Shown here: positions 10,683 to 19,983 of the stretch, piece after piece
Numbering within the stretch: the first letter of the stretch is position 1
Layout of the letters: each line of letters starts with the position of its first letter
NCBI GenBank assembly: GCA_025056175.1
Contig: JANWWK010000064.1
Span: forward strand, 62,001-126,000
Reading direction: 5' to 3'
Source of the DNA: Anaerolineales bacterium
Lineage (GTDB): Bacteria; Chloroflexota; Anaerolineae; Anaerolineales; Villigracilaceae
Length of the DNA: 64,000 bases
Notes under the pieces: model-generated
What the model was told of the DNA's origin: nothing
The model's database searches: none
Seen by the model: the letters and a program-made list of their open reading frames with translations, nothing else
Position numbers and translations under genes: made by a program

Positions 10683-11684
10683 ATGACCACTGCCAGCGAA
10701 CCCAAGAAAAACCTGCTCCTCCGCCTGCTCACCATGAACACCTCCAACGAGGTCGGCGGACGTGACCTGCCGCTCTGGCGGCAACTTCTGCTCCAGGCCT
10801 TGACGCTGCTCATCACGCTGGAAGTGATGTTCCCCATCATGTACATCATCACACTCTCGTTCAGTTCGCAAACCATGCGACCTTCAGCGTTGCAACTGCT
10901 TCCGCGTGAAATTTCCTTCGTCGCTTACCAGCAAGTGCTGGACCGCCCTACGGCAAACCCGGTTACCTTCCTGGAACTTTTACGGAACAGTTTTCTGCTG
11001 TCGGTGGGGGTTGGCCTGGTGGCGCTCATGATAGCCGTCACCGCCGCGTATGCCTTCTCGCGCTTCAAGTTTAAACTGCGGCAGGTGTTGATGATTATGG
11101 TCTTCATCCCCCTGCTTATGCCGGCGGTGGGCCTGGCTACGCCGCTCTTCCTTTTGATGAATAGCTTCCGGATTGTAGAATGCGCACCGGGCGTCCTGGC
11201 ATTCAATCCGTTCACAACCTGTGAGGGCGGAAAACTGCTCTTCAACCTGCGCGACTCCCTGCTGGGCGTAGGCATCGCCATGATTTCAGGCGCCCTGCCC
11301 TTTGCCATCTGGAACCTCAAAGGCTACCTGGATACGATTCCGCGCGAGCTGGAAGAAGCCGCCGCGATTGACGGCGCCAGCCCCAACCAAATCTTCTTCC
11401 TTATTGTCTTGCCGCTGGCCGTACCACAGCTAGCCGTCACCTTCTTCCTGGGCTTCATCGGTCACTGGCAGGAATTTGCCCTGCCCTGGCTGTTCCTGAC
11501 CAAACCGCAAGATTATACGCTCTCGATGACCCTGTATAACATGACCGGTCAGTACGCCAACGCCATCCCGTGGAACCGTTTCTCGGCTTTTGCGGTGATT
11601 GTCGCCCTGCCGGTTGCCATCACCTACATTGCATTGCAAAAATACATCACCAGCGGCCTGACCACTGGCGCGGTGAAAGGTTAA
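10683..11684 (+). CDS. Sugar ABC transporter permease (MalG-like)
   Basis: The second channel subunit, 333 aa, with about six transmembrane helices and the EAA coupling loop EEAAAIDGASPNQIFFLIVL near residue 225. The region after VLMIMVFIPLLMPAVGLATPLFLL is longer than in typical MalG, with an extra Cys-containing segment (VECAPGVLAFNPFTTCEGG, about 163-181), presumably an extracytoplasmic loop with a possible disulfide. GGAGG at 10672-10676, inside the end of the previous gene, serves as ribosome site. Confidence 0.92.
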   Translation: MTTASEPKKNLLLRLLTMNTSNEVGGRDLPLWRQLLLQALTLLITLEVMFPIMYIITLSFSSQTMRPSALQLLPREISFVAYQQVLDRPTANPVTFLELLRNSFLLSVGVGLVALMIAVTAAYAFSRFKFKLRQVLMIMVFIPLLMPAVGLATPLFLLMNSFRIVECAPGVLAFNPFTTCEGGKLLFNLRDSLLGVGIAMISGALPFAIWNLKGYLDTIPRELEEAAAIDGASPNQIFFLIVLPLAVPQLAVTFFLGFIGHWQEFALPWLFLTKPQDYTLSMTLYNMTGQYANAIPWNRFSAFAVIVALPVAITYIALQKYITSGLTTGAVKG

Positions 11685-11709
11685 TCCATCATCTACACAT
11701 TCTTTCTCC

Positions 11710-11753
11710 TTTCCTCTTTTGTCTTTCTGCCAACCGAAAGGCAAAAGAGGAAA
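11710..11753 (+). terminator. Terminator hairpin after the permease pair
   Basis: A 12-bp stem TTTCCTCTTTTG (11710-11721) / CAAAAGAGGAAA (11742-11753), extended inside by CTTTC/GAAAG. It sits in the 87-base gap before the amylase gene; being flanked by T-rich and A-rich tracts it could terminate either strand. The amylase gene may be expressed by readthrough. Confidence 0.65.
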
Positions 11754-11771
11754 AATTCTTTCAAGAGCCAC

Positions 11772-13409
11772 ATGAAACCTTTCATCCTGTTTACCTTGTT
11801 TATGAGTTTGCTCATCTCCTGCACTGTATCCCCTACCCCCGACGTTGCGGACATACAACCAGCCCAACCAACGCAAATAGAACTCTCTTCAGCGTCAGGC
11901 CAGTCTCTCCCCTGGTGGCGCGAAGCCATCTTCTACGAAATTTTCGTCCGCTCGTTTCAGGATTCTGACGGAAACGGTATCGGCGACTTTCAGGGCATCA
12001 TCCAGCGATTGGACTACCTGCAATCGTTAGGGGTGACCGCCCTATGGCTGATGCCCATCCACCCCTCGCCCTCTTATCACGGCTACGATGTGCTGAACTA
12101 TTACGCCGTTAACCCGACCTACGGTACGATGCAAGATTTCAAGCAGCTACTGGCAGAAGCCCATCAGCGACAAATCCGCGTCATCATTGATTTTGTGCCA
12201 AACCATACCTCCAGCCAGCATCCCTTCTTCCAGGCGGCACTCAATCCACAATCACCGTACCGTAACTACTACGTCTGGTCAGATACTGACCCGGGGCAAA
12301 AAGGGCCTTATGGCGGCCCCGCCTGGCACAAAGCCTCCACTGGCTATTACTACGGACTGTTCTGGGGCGGCATGCCTGACCTGAACTACACCAACCCTGA
12401 AGTCACTGCCCAAATCAAAAAAGTCGTGCGTTTCTGGCTGACCGACGTAGGCGTGGATGGCTTCCGCATAGATGCAGTAAAGCACCTCATCGAAGAAAAC
12501 GGCAAGCAGGAAAATACTCCCGCCACACATGCCTGGCTGCGTGAGTTTTACACTTTTTATAAAAACCTGAACGCGGAGTTTTACACCGTAGGAGAAGTGT
12601 ATGGCGCAGGCGGCACACTCATCCGTGCCTATGGCGGTGGCGAAGAACAGATGGACCACATCTTCAACTTTGAACTCGCCAGCGGCTACCTCAACAGCGC
12701 GCGCGGCGAGGCCAATTCCAGCGCCATCAGCGCCCTGAAGTTCACCCTGGCAGGCGCGCCGCATGGAAACTACGCCACTTTTCTCACCAATCATGACCAG
12801 GAGCGTGTGATGAGCGTCTTCAAAGGCAACGTCGGGCAGGCGAAAACAGCCGCTTCCATGCTCCTGACCGGTCCTGGCACGCCTTACCTGTATTATGGCG
12901 AAGAAATCGGAATGAGCGGCCAAAAACCGGATGAATACATCCGTACACCGATGCAATGGAGCGCAGAACCGGGAGCGGGCTTCACCACAGGACAACCATG
13001 GATTCGCATCAACGAAGATTATCGGACAAAAAACGTTGCAGCACAAGAAAATGACCCCGCTTCTTTGCTCAATCATTATCGCAAACTGATTGCCCTGCGA
13101 CGCGAGAACCTCGCGCTGCGCATTGGAGAAGTTATCTTAGTAGAGACCGGCAACCCGGCGGTTTATGCGATTCTGCGCAGGAGTGAACAGCAAACCGCGC
13201 TCATCCTCATCAACTTGAGCAAACAACCCATCACCGATTACAAACTAACCCTTACCGGTGGTGCGCTGCGGGATGGAGAATACACCTTGCGCCCTCTCTT
13301 TGGCACAACGCAAACCGCAAAATTAGAAATCAGCGGTGGTGGCTTTGCACCTTTTGTGCCGCTCTCACGCCTGGAAGCATACACTACCTATATTTTCTTG
13401 CTGGAGTGA
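11772..13409 (+). CDS. Secreted GH13 alpha-amylase/glucosidase lipoprotein
   Basis: A 545-aa glycoside hydrolase of family 13 carried on the outside of the cell: the signal peptide MKPFILFTLFMSLLISC has a lipobox ending at Cys17. The TIM-barrel begins at WWREAIFYEIFVRSFQDSDG. Conserved region I is DFVPNHTS, region II GFRIDAVKH with nucleophile Asp234, region III VGEVY with acid/base Glu275, and region IV FLTNHDQE with Asp342; all catalytic residues are present. A small C-terminal beta domain follows (about 440-545). With the adjacent binding protein and permeases it should cut alpha-1,4-glucans outside and feed the oligosaccharides to the transporter. The exact bond specificity is open. Confidence 0.92.
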   Translation: MKPFILFTLFMSLLISCTVSPTPDVADIQPAQPTQIELSSASGQSLPWWREAIFYEIFVRSFQDSDGNGIGDFQGIIQRLDYLQSLGVTALWLMPIHPSPSYHGYDVLNYYAVNPTYGTMQDFKQLLAEAHQRQIRVIIDFVPNHTSSQHPFFQAALNPQSPYRNYYVWSDTDPGQKGPYGGPAWHKASTGYYYGLFWGGMPDLNYTNPEVTAQIKKVVRFWLTDVGVDGFRIDAVKHLIEENGKQENTPATHAWLREFYTFYKNLNAEFYTVGEVYGAGGTLIRAYGGGEEQMDHIFNFELASGYLNSARGEANSSAISALKFTLAGAPHGNYATFLTNHDQERVMSVFKGNVGQAKTAASMLLTGPGTPYLYYGEEIGMSGQKPDEYIRTPMQWSAEPGAGFTTGQPWIRINEDYRTKNVAAQENDPASLLNHYRKLIALRRENLALRIGEVILVETGNPAVYAILRRSEQQTALILINLSKQPITDYKLTLTGGALRDGEYTLRPLFGTTQTAKLEISGGGFAPFVPLSRLEAYTTYIFLLE

Positions 13410-13432
13410 ACATCCACAAACTCTCTTGAACC

Positions 13433-13458
13433 TGGCCCGGACATTCACGTCCGGGCTA
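13433..13458 (+). terminator. Terminator after the amylase gene
   Basis: A perfect 8-bp stem GCCCGGAC (13435-13442) / GTCCGGGC (13449-13456) with loop ATTCAC, extended by T:A and a wobble pair, followed by TATTCATT. It closes the sugar-utilisation locus. Confidence 0.65.
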
Positions 13459-13543
13459 TTCATTAGAAAATTCGCAACCATTCTTTCGATACCGGCGTAA
13501 CGTTGAAAAAAGGAGAGTGTTTTCCTCCACAAAGGAGGCCAAA

Positions 13544-16500
13544 ATGAGTGAATATACCCTGGAACAAATCGAATTCATGCTATCGGAAATTGAACGATGG
13601 CGCAAAGCAGGGCTTATCACCGAGAGAGGGGCAGAAATTCTGCGCCGACCCTATCAACAAGCAAAAGCAAAGCTTGCAGGCGCTCCGCCTCCATCGTCTT
13701 CGGTCGTTACCGTATCCGCTTCTCCGTCGGTAGCGCCCGTCCCATCCGCTCCTGCATCCGTTCCCCCATCGGTACCACCCACCCCACCCGTTCCTGCATC
13801 TGTTCCCCCGTCGGTACCACCCACCCCACCCGTTTCTGCATCTACTCCGTCTGTACCGCCCGCCCCAGCCGTTCCTGCATCCGCTCCATCTGCTTCGTCC
13901 GTTCCACCCTCTGTTTCCCCCGCGTCTTCTGCTCCCTCCTCCGTACCGTCCGCTTCTCCCTCGATTGCCTCCCTGTTCCTCTCCGAAGCCAGCATCAAAA
14001 TTGCCCTATACCTCGGGGCATTTTTTGTGATTGCTGCCGCGCTCATCCTGGCAGCGGTGGTTGAAACCTTGCGCCTGCCCATTTTGTTAGGCGTCTCGGC
14101 ATTGTTTGGCAGCGGTGCGCTGGGCCTGAAAAAACGCCTGCCGCAACCCAGTTTCGTCCTGTGGCTGGTTTTCTCGGCACTCTTGCTCATCTCTGCTGGC
14201 GTACTGACCGACCAGCTGTACGACTCGCAGCTTTCATCCTACTGGATGCTTGTGATGACGTTTTTCTCGATTCTGTGGGGCTTCAGCACCTGGTTTTACG
14301 TCTCCCGCTTCTTCTCACTTGCATCGTTTGTTGCACTGGCACTTGCCGCATTAAACTTTGCGAACACAATCACATCTGTCTCGGAATTCCACCTCTTCTG
14401 CCTGGCTGGAACAGGTCTCATAGGAATAGGAGGCGTTTACCTGCTTAAAAAATGGCAATCGCCAACCTTTGCGAGGCCACTTTATCTCATTATTCAACTC
14501 TTCCAGCTTTTCATCCTGGCCAGTGCAACAGCAGTTGCAATTGTCAATCTCTCCAGAGAGTATTACCCACAACCCTGGTGGTTGTTCTCGGCATTTACGT
14601 GTGTGATTGCCTTCCTTTTCTATACAGCCAGTGACTTCATTTTTCCCTTCTCTCCGTTTCGCTTCCTTGCCACCATCTCCCTCATCCCGGTCGCCTGGCT
14701 AACCCTTAAAGAATCTAATCCGAGCGACACAGTGTACGCCATCGGCTGGTGGTTTTGGGCATTTATCCTGTTCGCAACCGGAGAAGCTGCCTCGTTCTTC
14801 AAAAATGAACGCATTTCGCGCTTAAGCCTGCCGTTCAACCTGGCCGGTATACCGCTCTTCTTCGTAAGCGCGCTCACTGGCATACCAGAAAGCATCTGGC
14901 TTGGCTTTGGCCTGTTTGCCGCCTCGGCAGTGGTGCTGAGCCTGGACCAAATCTTTCGTATGCGCTGGTGGGTGTGGACAGTGGCAGTGGGCTGCTGGGT
15001 AATCACCTGGTTTGTGTTTTTCTCCCTGCCACCCATCGCAAAACTCGAAATCAGTTCCATTCTTACTATCTCCGGTCTGGTGGTGCCGCTCTCTCTGGTA
15101 GACTGGTTGATGCCCGGTGCAGTAAACGCTCATCGAGGGTGGCGATGGCCGGTGCGTTTCTTCGCCATTCCCGCCTGGTTCATTGGTGTCATCCTATCCT
15201 TGCTTGCGAAGCCCCAGGACTGGGGAGTTTCCTCGCTCGCGTTTGGCCTGTTTACCCTGGTTGGTTTAGGTTATGCCCTGCGATTTTGGATGCCCGCATT
15301 GCTGCCGCTTTTCACCGTCCATCTTCCGCTCAGTGTGTTCTTTTTGTTGCAGCACGTTCGGCTTGACTGGTGGCTGCCAGTGCTTACGCTGGTGTCCACT
15401 ATTTACTATCTCTTCGGATACGGCCTGACCATCTTTGACCGGAAAAAACACTGGGCCAATGCCTTCCGTTGGTCGGGACTGGGACTGGGAACAGTCCTGT
15501 CCCTGTTGGCCGGAACTTATGCAGGCCCAGGCGATGGTTGGTACGTGAGCATTCTCGGCATCCTGTTCGTCATCGAGACCTTTGCGTACCTGGCCTGGCT
15601 TGAAGTTGGCGTGCATGCCATCTATGCACTGGCACTCAGCCTGCTCCTGAACGATAATGGAGTGACCTCCATCCATCCCTATCTGCTGGGTGTCAGCGGC
15701 ATCTCGCTTCTGTTGGATATGTTCTTCGAGCGTACCCTGCCGCGTCGCACCCCCTTCAAAATTGCCCCTCGCGCCATTGCCGCAATCATTGCATTAGTGG
15801 GCAACACCGCCTTATTCACCAGCGACACCCCGGTTTCCGTCCTGAACATCGCCATCGGTCTGACATACAGCGCACTCTTCCTGACTTATGCGCTCTTCTA
15901 CCGAGCGCCTGTTTTGCTCTTCGCCTTTACCGCGCAACTCCCCTTCCTGGTCGTTTACATCCTGAACGGCTGGCAACTTGACTGGTGGCTGCCAGCCCTT
16001 ACGCTCCTGGCGATTATTTATTACGGCATTGGCATAGCCTTGAACCAAAACCCAAAGACCTGGGAATGGAGCGAAAACATGCGTTGGTCTGGCCTGGCAG
16101 TGGGTGGCTTTCTCGCTGCCACCTGCTGGACATACAACGGAAGTGGTGATGGGTGGTATGCTGCTGTCCTGGGTCTCTTGTTCATCGCGGAAACGTTCAA
16201 ACGCCTTCCCTGGTTGGAATTGACAGTCTACGCCATCTACACGCTGGCTTTCATTTTCATCCTGCAAGAAAACGACGTCACACGACTCTCCATTTATCTT
16301 GCAGGCAGCACCATCATCCTGCTGGGATTCGATATGCTCTTCGAGCGCTTCCTGGCGAACCGTTCAGCGGGCAAAATCCTGCCGCGCGTGGGAGGCATGC
16401 TGGTTGCCCTGGCTGGGAATGCCTTCCTGCTTAGCGGGTGGAAAAACGCCTTGCCAGCCGATGGGATTGCCGCTATTCTTTACACCTTGCTCTTGCTGGG

Positions 16501-17317
16501 TTATGCTCTGTTCTATCGCAAACCCGACCTCTCCTTCCCCTTCTACTTCTCACTCACCGTCACTGTACTGACACTGAGCGGCCTGGCAGGCTTAACACAG
16601 GCTGCCGGTGTGCTTGCCGTGCTGGCAACAACACTATATTTCCTCGGCTTCGTAGATAAACCCCTGGGTTGGGGGCAAAATCGCCGGCTCAGCGGCCTGA
16701 TTTTGGCGACCATCAACGCATTTGTAGCCATATTTGAAGGTATCAGCGCATGGAGCAGCCTCTACGCGGCTTTAAGCGCCACCGTTTGGGCGGTAGAGGC
16801 CTTCTATCGGCGCAACGTCTGGCTTGGTTTTCCGGCCAACGGATTCTACCTGCTGGCCTACTACATCATCCTGTTTGAGATAAACATCACCGAGCCACAA
16901 TTCTTCTCGGTTGGGGCAGCCTTGCTGGGCTTACTGATGCACTACTTCCTCACCCGCTCCAGCGCAAAAACGGCCGCCTTCCTGACCGGCATGATTTCCC
17001 AACTCATCCTGCTTGGCACATCGTATGTTCAGATGGTCGCCAACAACTCGCTGGCCTATTTTGCTGCCCTGTTCTTCCAATCCATCGCCGTCATGGTTTA
17101 CGGACTGGTAATTCGTTCACGCAGCCTGGTATTTACGCCCATTTTCCTGGTTGTACTCGGTGTCATCACCGTCTTATTCAGCGTCCTGCGCGGCCTGGCA
17201 ACCGTCCTGCTGATTGGCTGTACGGGCATACTTTTCATCGTATTGGGCATTCTGGCCGTCTGGCAACGCGAACGAATTGCCGACTGGCGCGAACGCATGA
17301 GCAGCTGGAACGCCTGA
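13544..17317 (+). CDS. Giant polytopic membrane protein, unassigned (DUF2157-like layout)
   Basis: A 1257-aa protein of unknown function. The start at 13544 (MSEYTLEQIEFMLSEIERWR) is set by AAAGGAGG at 13531-13538; the GTG at 13517 is less likely. Residues 1-45 form a short charged helical domain that resembles the SHOCT/DUF2157-type N-terminus. Residues 45-150 are a Pro/Ser/Val/Ala-rich linker with a tandem repeat. The rest is almost wholly hydrophobic, well over 25 predicted membrane helices, with internally repeated units (the motif LDWWLPxLTLxxxIYYxxGxGL occurs near residues 615 and 820, each followed by a similar GDGWY block). This implies ancient duplications. No enzyme motif was found. 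Flanked by terminators, it is probably transcribed alone. Confidence 0.75.
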   Translation: MSEYTLEQIEFMLSEIERWRKAGLITERGAEILRRPYQQAKAKLAGAPPPSSSVVTVSASPSVAPVPSAPASVPPSVPPTPPVPASVPPSVPPTPPVSASTPSVPPAPAVPASAPSASSVPPSVSPASSAPSSVPSASPSIASLFLSEASIKIALYLGAFFVIAAALILAAVVETLRLPILLGVSALFGSGALGLKKRLPQPSFVLWLVFSALLLISAGVLTDQLYDSQLSSYWMLVMTFFSILWGFSTWFYVSRFFSLASFVALALAALNFANTITSVSEFHLFCLAGTGLIGIGGVYLLKKWQSPTFARPLYLIIQLFQLFILASATAVAIVNLSREYYPQPWWLFSAFTCVIAFLFYTASDFIFPFSPFRFLATISLIPVAWLTLKESNPSDTVYAIGWWFWAFILFATGEAASFFKNERISRLSLPFNLAGIPLFFVSALTGIPESIWLGFGLFAASAVVLSLDQIFRMRWWVWTVAVGCWVITWFVFFSLPPIAKLEISSILTISGLVVPLSLVDWLMPGAVNAHRGWRWPVRFFAIPAWFIGVILSLLAKPQDWGVSSLAFGLFTLVGLGYALRFWMPALLPLFTVHLPLSVFFLLQHVRLDWWLPVLTLVSTIYYLFGYGLTIFDRKKHWANAFRWSGLGLGTVLSLLAGTYAGPGDGWYVSILGILFVIETFAYLAWLEVGVHAIYALALSLLLNDNGVTSIHPYLLGVSGISLLLDMFFERTLPRRTPFKIAPRAIAAIIALVGNTALFTSDTPVSVLNIAIGLTYSALFLTYALFYRAPVLLFAFTAQLPFLVVYILNGWQLDWWLPALTLLAIIYYGIGIALNQNPKTWEWSENMRWSGLAVGGFLAATCWTYNGSGDGWYAAVLGLLFIAETFKRLPWLELTVYAIYTLAFIFILQENDVTRLSIYLAGSTIILLGFDMLFERFLANRSAGKILPRVGGMLVALAGNAFLLSGWKNALPADGIAAILYTLLLLGYALFYRKPDLSFPFYFSLTVTVLTLSGLAGLTQAAGVLAVLATTLYFLGFVDKPLGWGQNRRLSGLILATINAFVAIFEGISAWSSLYAALSATVWAVEAFYRRNVWLGFPANGFYLLAYYIILFEINITEPQFFSVGAALLGLLMHYFLTRSSAKTAAFLTGMISQLILLGTSYVQMVANNSLAYFAALFFQSIAVMVYGLVIRSRSLVFTPIFLVVLGVITVLFSVLRGLATVLLIGCTGILFIVLGILAVWQRERIADWRERMSSWNA
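13751..13834 (+). repeat. Two-copy 42-bp tandem repeat in the linker region
   Basis: Two adjacent 42-bp units (13751-13792 and 13793-13834) differ at only two positions and encode PASVPPSVPPTPPV. A degenerate third unit follows. It lies in the Pro-rich linker of the giant membrane protein and is a likely site of length variation between strains. Confidence 0.85.
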
Positions 17318-17334
17318 CCCCGGCAGCCTTCCTT

Positions 17335-18123
17335 TCATTCTCGAATCTGGCCCGGCGAGTCTTCGCTGGGCCAGGTTGCGTTCACCAGTGCCGGCAAAAT
17401 CTCCCCCGATTTTCCCTGCAAAAAGAAATCAACCTGTCCGGTGAGCGGGGTCGGTTCCAGGTTAATTTCCACCACCACCGCACCCCGCTCACGTGCGGCA
17501 TACGCCAGCGAAGCAGCCGGCTGTACCAGCCCCGAAGTGCCAATCGAAAAGAAGACCTGACACGTTTGCGATGCCTGAATAGCGGCTGCCAGCGCATGCG
17601 GCGGCAGCGACTCACCAAACCAGACCACATCAGGTCGCAACAGACCACCACAACGCAGACACTGCGGCACTTTGGGAGACGCTGCCTCCCACGCTGATGC
17701 CTGTTGACCGCAGCGCGAACATTTCACCCGCTGAAGATTACCGTGCAGTTCCACAACGCGCACACTGCCTGCGCGCTGATGCAGACCATCCACATTTTGC
17801 GTGATGAGCGTAAACTCCGCAATGCGCTTTTCCATCTCCACCAGCGCAAAGTGACCCGGATTCGGCTCCGCCGAACGCGCCTTCTCGCGCCGCAACGCGT
17901 ACCAATCCCACACCAGCTGCGGGTCGCGGGCAAAAGCCTGGGGCGTCGCCAAATCTTCGGGGCGATACTGCGCCCAAAGACCGCTTTGCGCATCTCGAAA
18001 CGTCCGCAAACCCGATTCCTGAGAAACTCCTGCGCCGGTCAAGACAACCGCCCGTTCTACTTTGCGTAAAAACGAGAGCAAGGAAGATGGAAAGTTCATG
18101 TCAGCACCGGCAGCATTGGGCAT
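17335..18123 (-). CDS. NAD-dependent protein deacylase (sirtuin)
   Basis: A Sir2-family enzyme that removes acyl groups from lysines using NAD+. The 262-aa frame shows VVLTGAGVSQESGLRTFRD (NAD binding, about 26-44), TQNVDGLHQRAG, catalytic His127 in ELHGN, zinc cysteines C135/C138 and C155/C158, and the late GTSGLVQPAA block. Tyr75 and Arg78 (WYALRRE) match the YxxR signature associated with CobB/SIRT5-type desuccinylases, so activity beyond deacetylation is possible. An internal start (Met9, 18099) is equally plausible as neither has a clear ribosome site. It follows phosphoglucomutase by 11 bases in the same direction. Confidence 0.92.
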   Translation of the reverse strand: MPNAAGADMNFPSSLLSFLRKVERAVVLTGAGVSQESGLRTFRDAQSGLWAQYRPEDLATPQAFARDPQLVWDWYALRREKARSAEPNPGHFALVEMEKRIAEFTLITQNVDGLHQRAGSVRVVELHGNLQRVKCSRCGQQASAWEAASPKVPQCLRCGGLLRPDVVWFGESLPPHALAAAIQASQTCQVFFSIGTSGLVQPAASLAYAARERGAVVVEINLEPTPLTGQVDFFLQGKSGEILPALVNATWPSEDSPGQIRE

Positions 18124-18134
18124 ACGCCATTTTT

Positions 18135-19772
18135 TTACGAGCGGCCTATCGCATTCGCCACAATCTCCTGTGCTTCAGCGAGAATTCGTTCCAGGTGGGC
18201 TTCATCCACAAAACTTTCAGCATAAATTTTATAAATCTCTTCCGTGCCGGAGGGACGCGCAGCAAACCAGCCATTGGCGGTGATTACCTTCAGGCCGCCG
18301 ATGGACGCCCCATTGCCAGGAGCGCGCGTCAACCGCGCGGTAATATGGTCACCTGCCAGGGTTTCGGCTTTCACCGCTTCAGGCGAGAGATTCTTCAAAA
18401 TGGCCTTTTGCGCCGCCGTTGCCTTTGCGTCCATCCGTTTATAGAGCGGCGCCCCAAACCGTTCGGTCAATTCACGATAATGTTGCGCCGGGTCACGTCC
18501 GCTCAGGGCGGTAATTTCCGCCGCCAACAGGTTCAGGAGCATGCCATCCTTATCGGTCGTCCAGACGGTGCCATCCTTCCGCAAAAAGGAAGCGCCGGCA
18601 CTTTCCTCCCCGCCAAACCCAAATGACCCATCCAGAAGACCATCCACAAACCACTTGAACCCGACCGGCACTTCGGCCAGTTCACGCCCCAGCGCCGCCG
18701 CCACCCGGTCGATTATGGAACTGGAAACGAGCGTCTTCCCCACTCTGGCATCAGCCCGCCAATAGGGACGATTCTGAAAGAGATACCAGATAGCAACCGC
18801 CAGATAGTGATTGGGGTTCATCAGCCCGGCAGAAGGCGTCACAATACCGTGTCGGTCTACATCCGGGTCATTGCCAAAGGCGATGTCAAAATCATCCTTC
18901 AACCGAATCAGCCCGGCCATTGCATACGGCGAGGAACAATCCATGCGGATTTTGCCGTCGTGGTCGAGCGTCATGAACGAAAACGCCGGGTCTATTGTGC
19001 GATTAACCACAGTGAGATTCAGACGGTAGATTTCTGCAATCGCATCCCAATACGCTATCGCCGCACCACCCATCGGGTCTACCCCAATCCGAATGCCCGA
19101 GCGGGCGACCTGTTGCAGCTCAACTACATTCTCCAAATCGCGCACATACGGCGTGACGAAATCGTATTCCCGCGTGGTTTCAACCTTCAGCGCTTTACGC
19201 AGCACAATCCGTTTCACCGCTTTCAGACCTGCGCGCAGGATTTCATTCGCACGCGCCTGGATATGGTTCGTAATCTCCGGGCCAGCCGGGCCACCGCTGG
19301 GCGGATTGTATTTGAAACCGCCATCTTCAGGCGGGTTATGCGAAGGGGTGATGACCACGCCATCGGCCAGCCCAGATGTCCGACCCCGGTTATAGGTCAG
19401 GATGGCATGTGAAATGACCGGTGTGGGCGTGTACCCGTTGGTGATACGGATTTCCACTCCATTGGCGGCAAAAACTTCAATGGCAGTCGCTTCCGCCGGT
19501 TCGGAGAGCGCATGGGTATCCTTGCCGATGAACAACGGTCCGCTAATGCCTTGCGCCTGGCGATATTCCACCAGCGCCTGACAAACCGCCAGAATGTGCG
19601 CTTCGTTGAAAGCCGCTTCCAGCGACGTGCCGCGATGCCCCGATGTGCCAAACGCCACCTGCTGGGACGGGGAGTCGGGGTCAGGTTGTTCAGTGTAGTA
19701 GGCCGAAACCAGTTTGGGGATGTTACATAACTGCTCGCGCGCAGCCGGCTGACCGGCCAGGGGATGGGGCAT
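18135..19772 (-). CDS. pgm: Phosphoglucomutase (alpha-D-glucose phosphate specific)
   Basis: A 545-aa enzyme interconverting glucose-1-phosphate and glucose-6-phosphate. Motifs in order: [10 protein letters not shown] (41-50), the phosphoserine loop [12 protein letters not shown] with Ser144, the metal site [10 protein letters not shown], the sugar-binding [10 protein letters not shown], and the phosphate-binding [12 protein letters not shown] near the C-terminus. Length and motif order match the Pgm (not ManB-only) subfamily. GGGAGG before the ATG and a TATAAT box on the minus strand at 19829-19824 form its start region. It would link products of the nearby glucan-uptake locus to glycolysis, and the sirtuin gene is probably co-transcribed. 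Confidence 0.95.
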   Translation of the reverse strand: MPHPLAGQPAAREQLCNIPKLVSAYYTEQPDPDSPSQQVAFGTSGHRGTSLEAAFNEAHILAVCQALVEYRQAQGISGPLFIGKDTHALSEPAEATAIEVFAANGVEIRITNGYTPTPVISHAILTYNRGRTSGLADGVVITPSHNPPEDGGFKYNPPSGGPAGPEITNHIQARANEILRAGLKAVKRIVLRKALKVETTREYDFVTPYVRDLENVVELQQVARSGIRIGVDPMGGAAIAYWDAIAEIYRLNLTVVNRTIDPAFSFMTLDHDGKIRMDCSSPYAMAGLIRLKDDFDIAFGNDPDVDRHGIVTPSAGLMNPNHYLAVAIWYLFQNRPYWRADARVGKTLVSSSIIDRVAAALGRELAEVPVGFKWFVDGLLDGSFGFGGEESAGASFLRKDGTVWTTDKDGMLLNLLAAEITALSGRDPAQHYRELTERFGAPLYKRMDAKATAAQKAILKNLSPEAVKAETLAGDHITARLTRAPGNGASIGGLKVITANGWFAARPSGTEEIYKIYAESFVDEAHLERILAEAQEIVANAIGRS

Positions 19773-19823
19773 GGCAACCTCCCAATTGGTAACCCTTGTG
19801 CTTTTCGGGAAATTTCTGGCTTG

Positions 19824-19829
19824 ATTATA
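19824..19829 (-). promoter_or_regulatory. -10 box of the pgm gene
   Basis: A perfect TATAAT on the minus strand, 51 bases upstream of the pgm start. No convincing -35 box was seen at the usual distance. Confidence 0.45.
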
Positions 19830-19941
19830 ACTTTTCTCAACGCAAAAAGCGCAAAAAGCTTCTTCTGGATTGAATCACAACGTTGCCTCGCACAGATAAA
19901 CATCTGTGGTGGTCACACCTGTTTTGTCTCTCCGCTTCCGT

Positions 19942-19947
19942 TATAAT
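19942..19947 (+). promoter_or_regulatory. -10 box of the FAD-subunit gene
   Basis: A perfect TATAAT lies 36 bases upstream of the ATG at 19984, in the 211-bp divergent region shared with pgm. The -35 region is poor. Confidence 0.45.
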
Positions 19948-19983
19948 ACACACGTCGTCCTACCGTTTCATGATGGAGACCAC

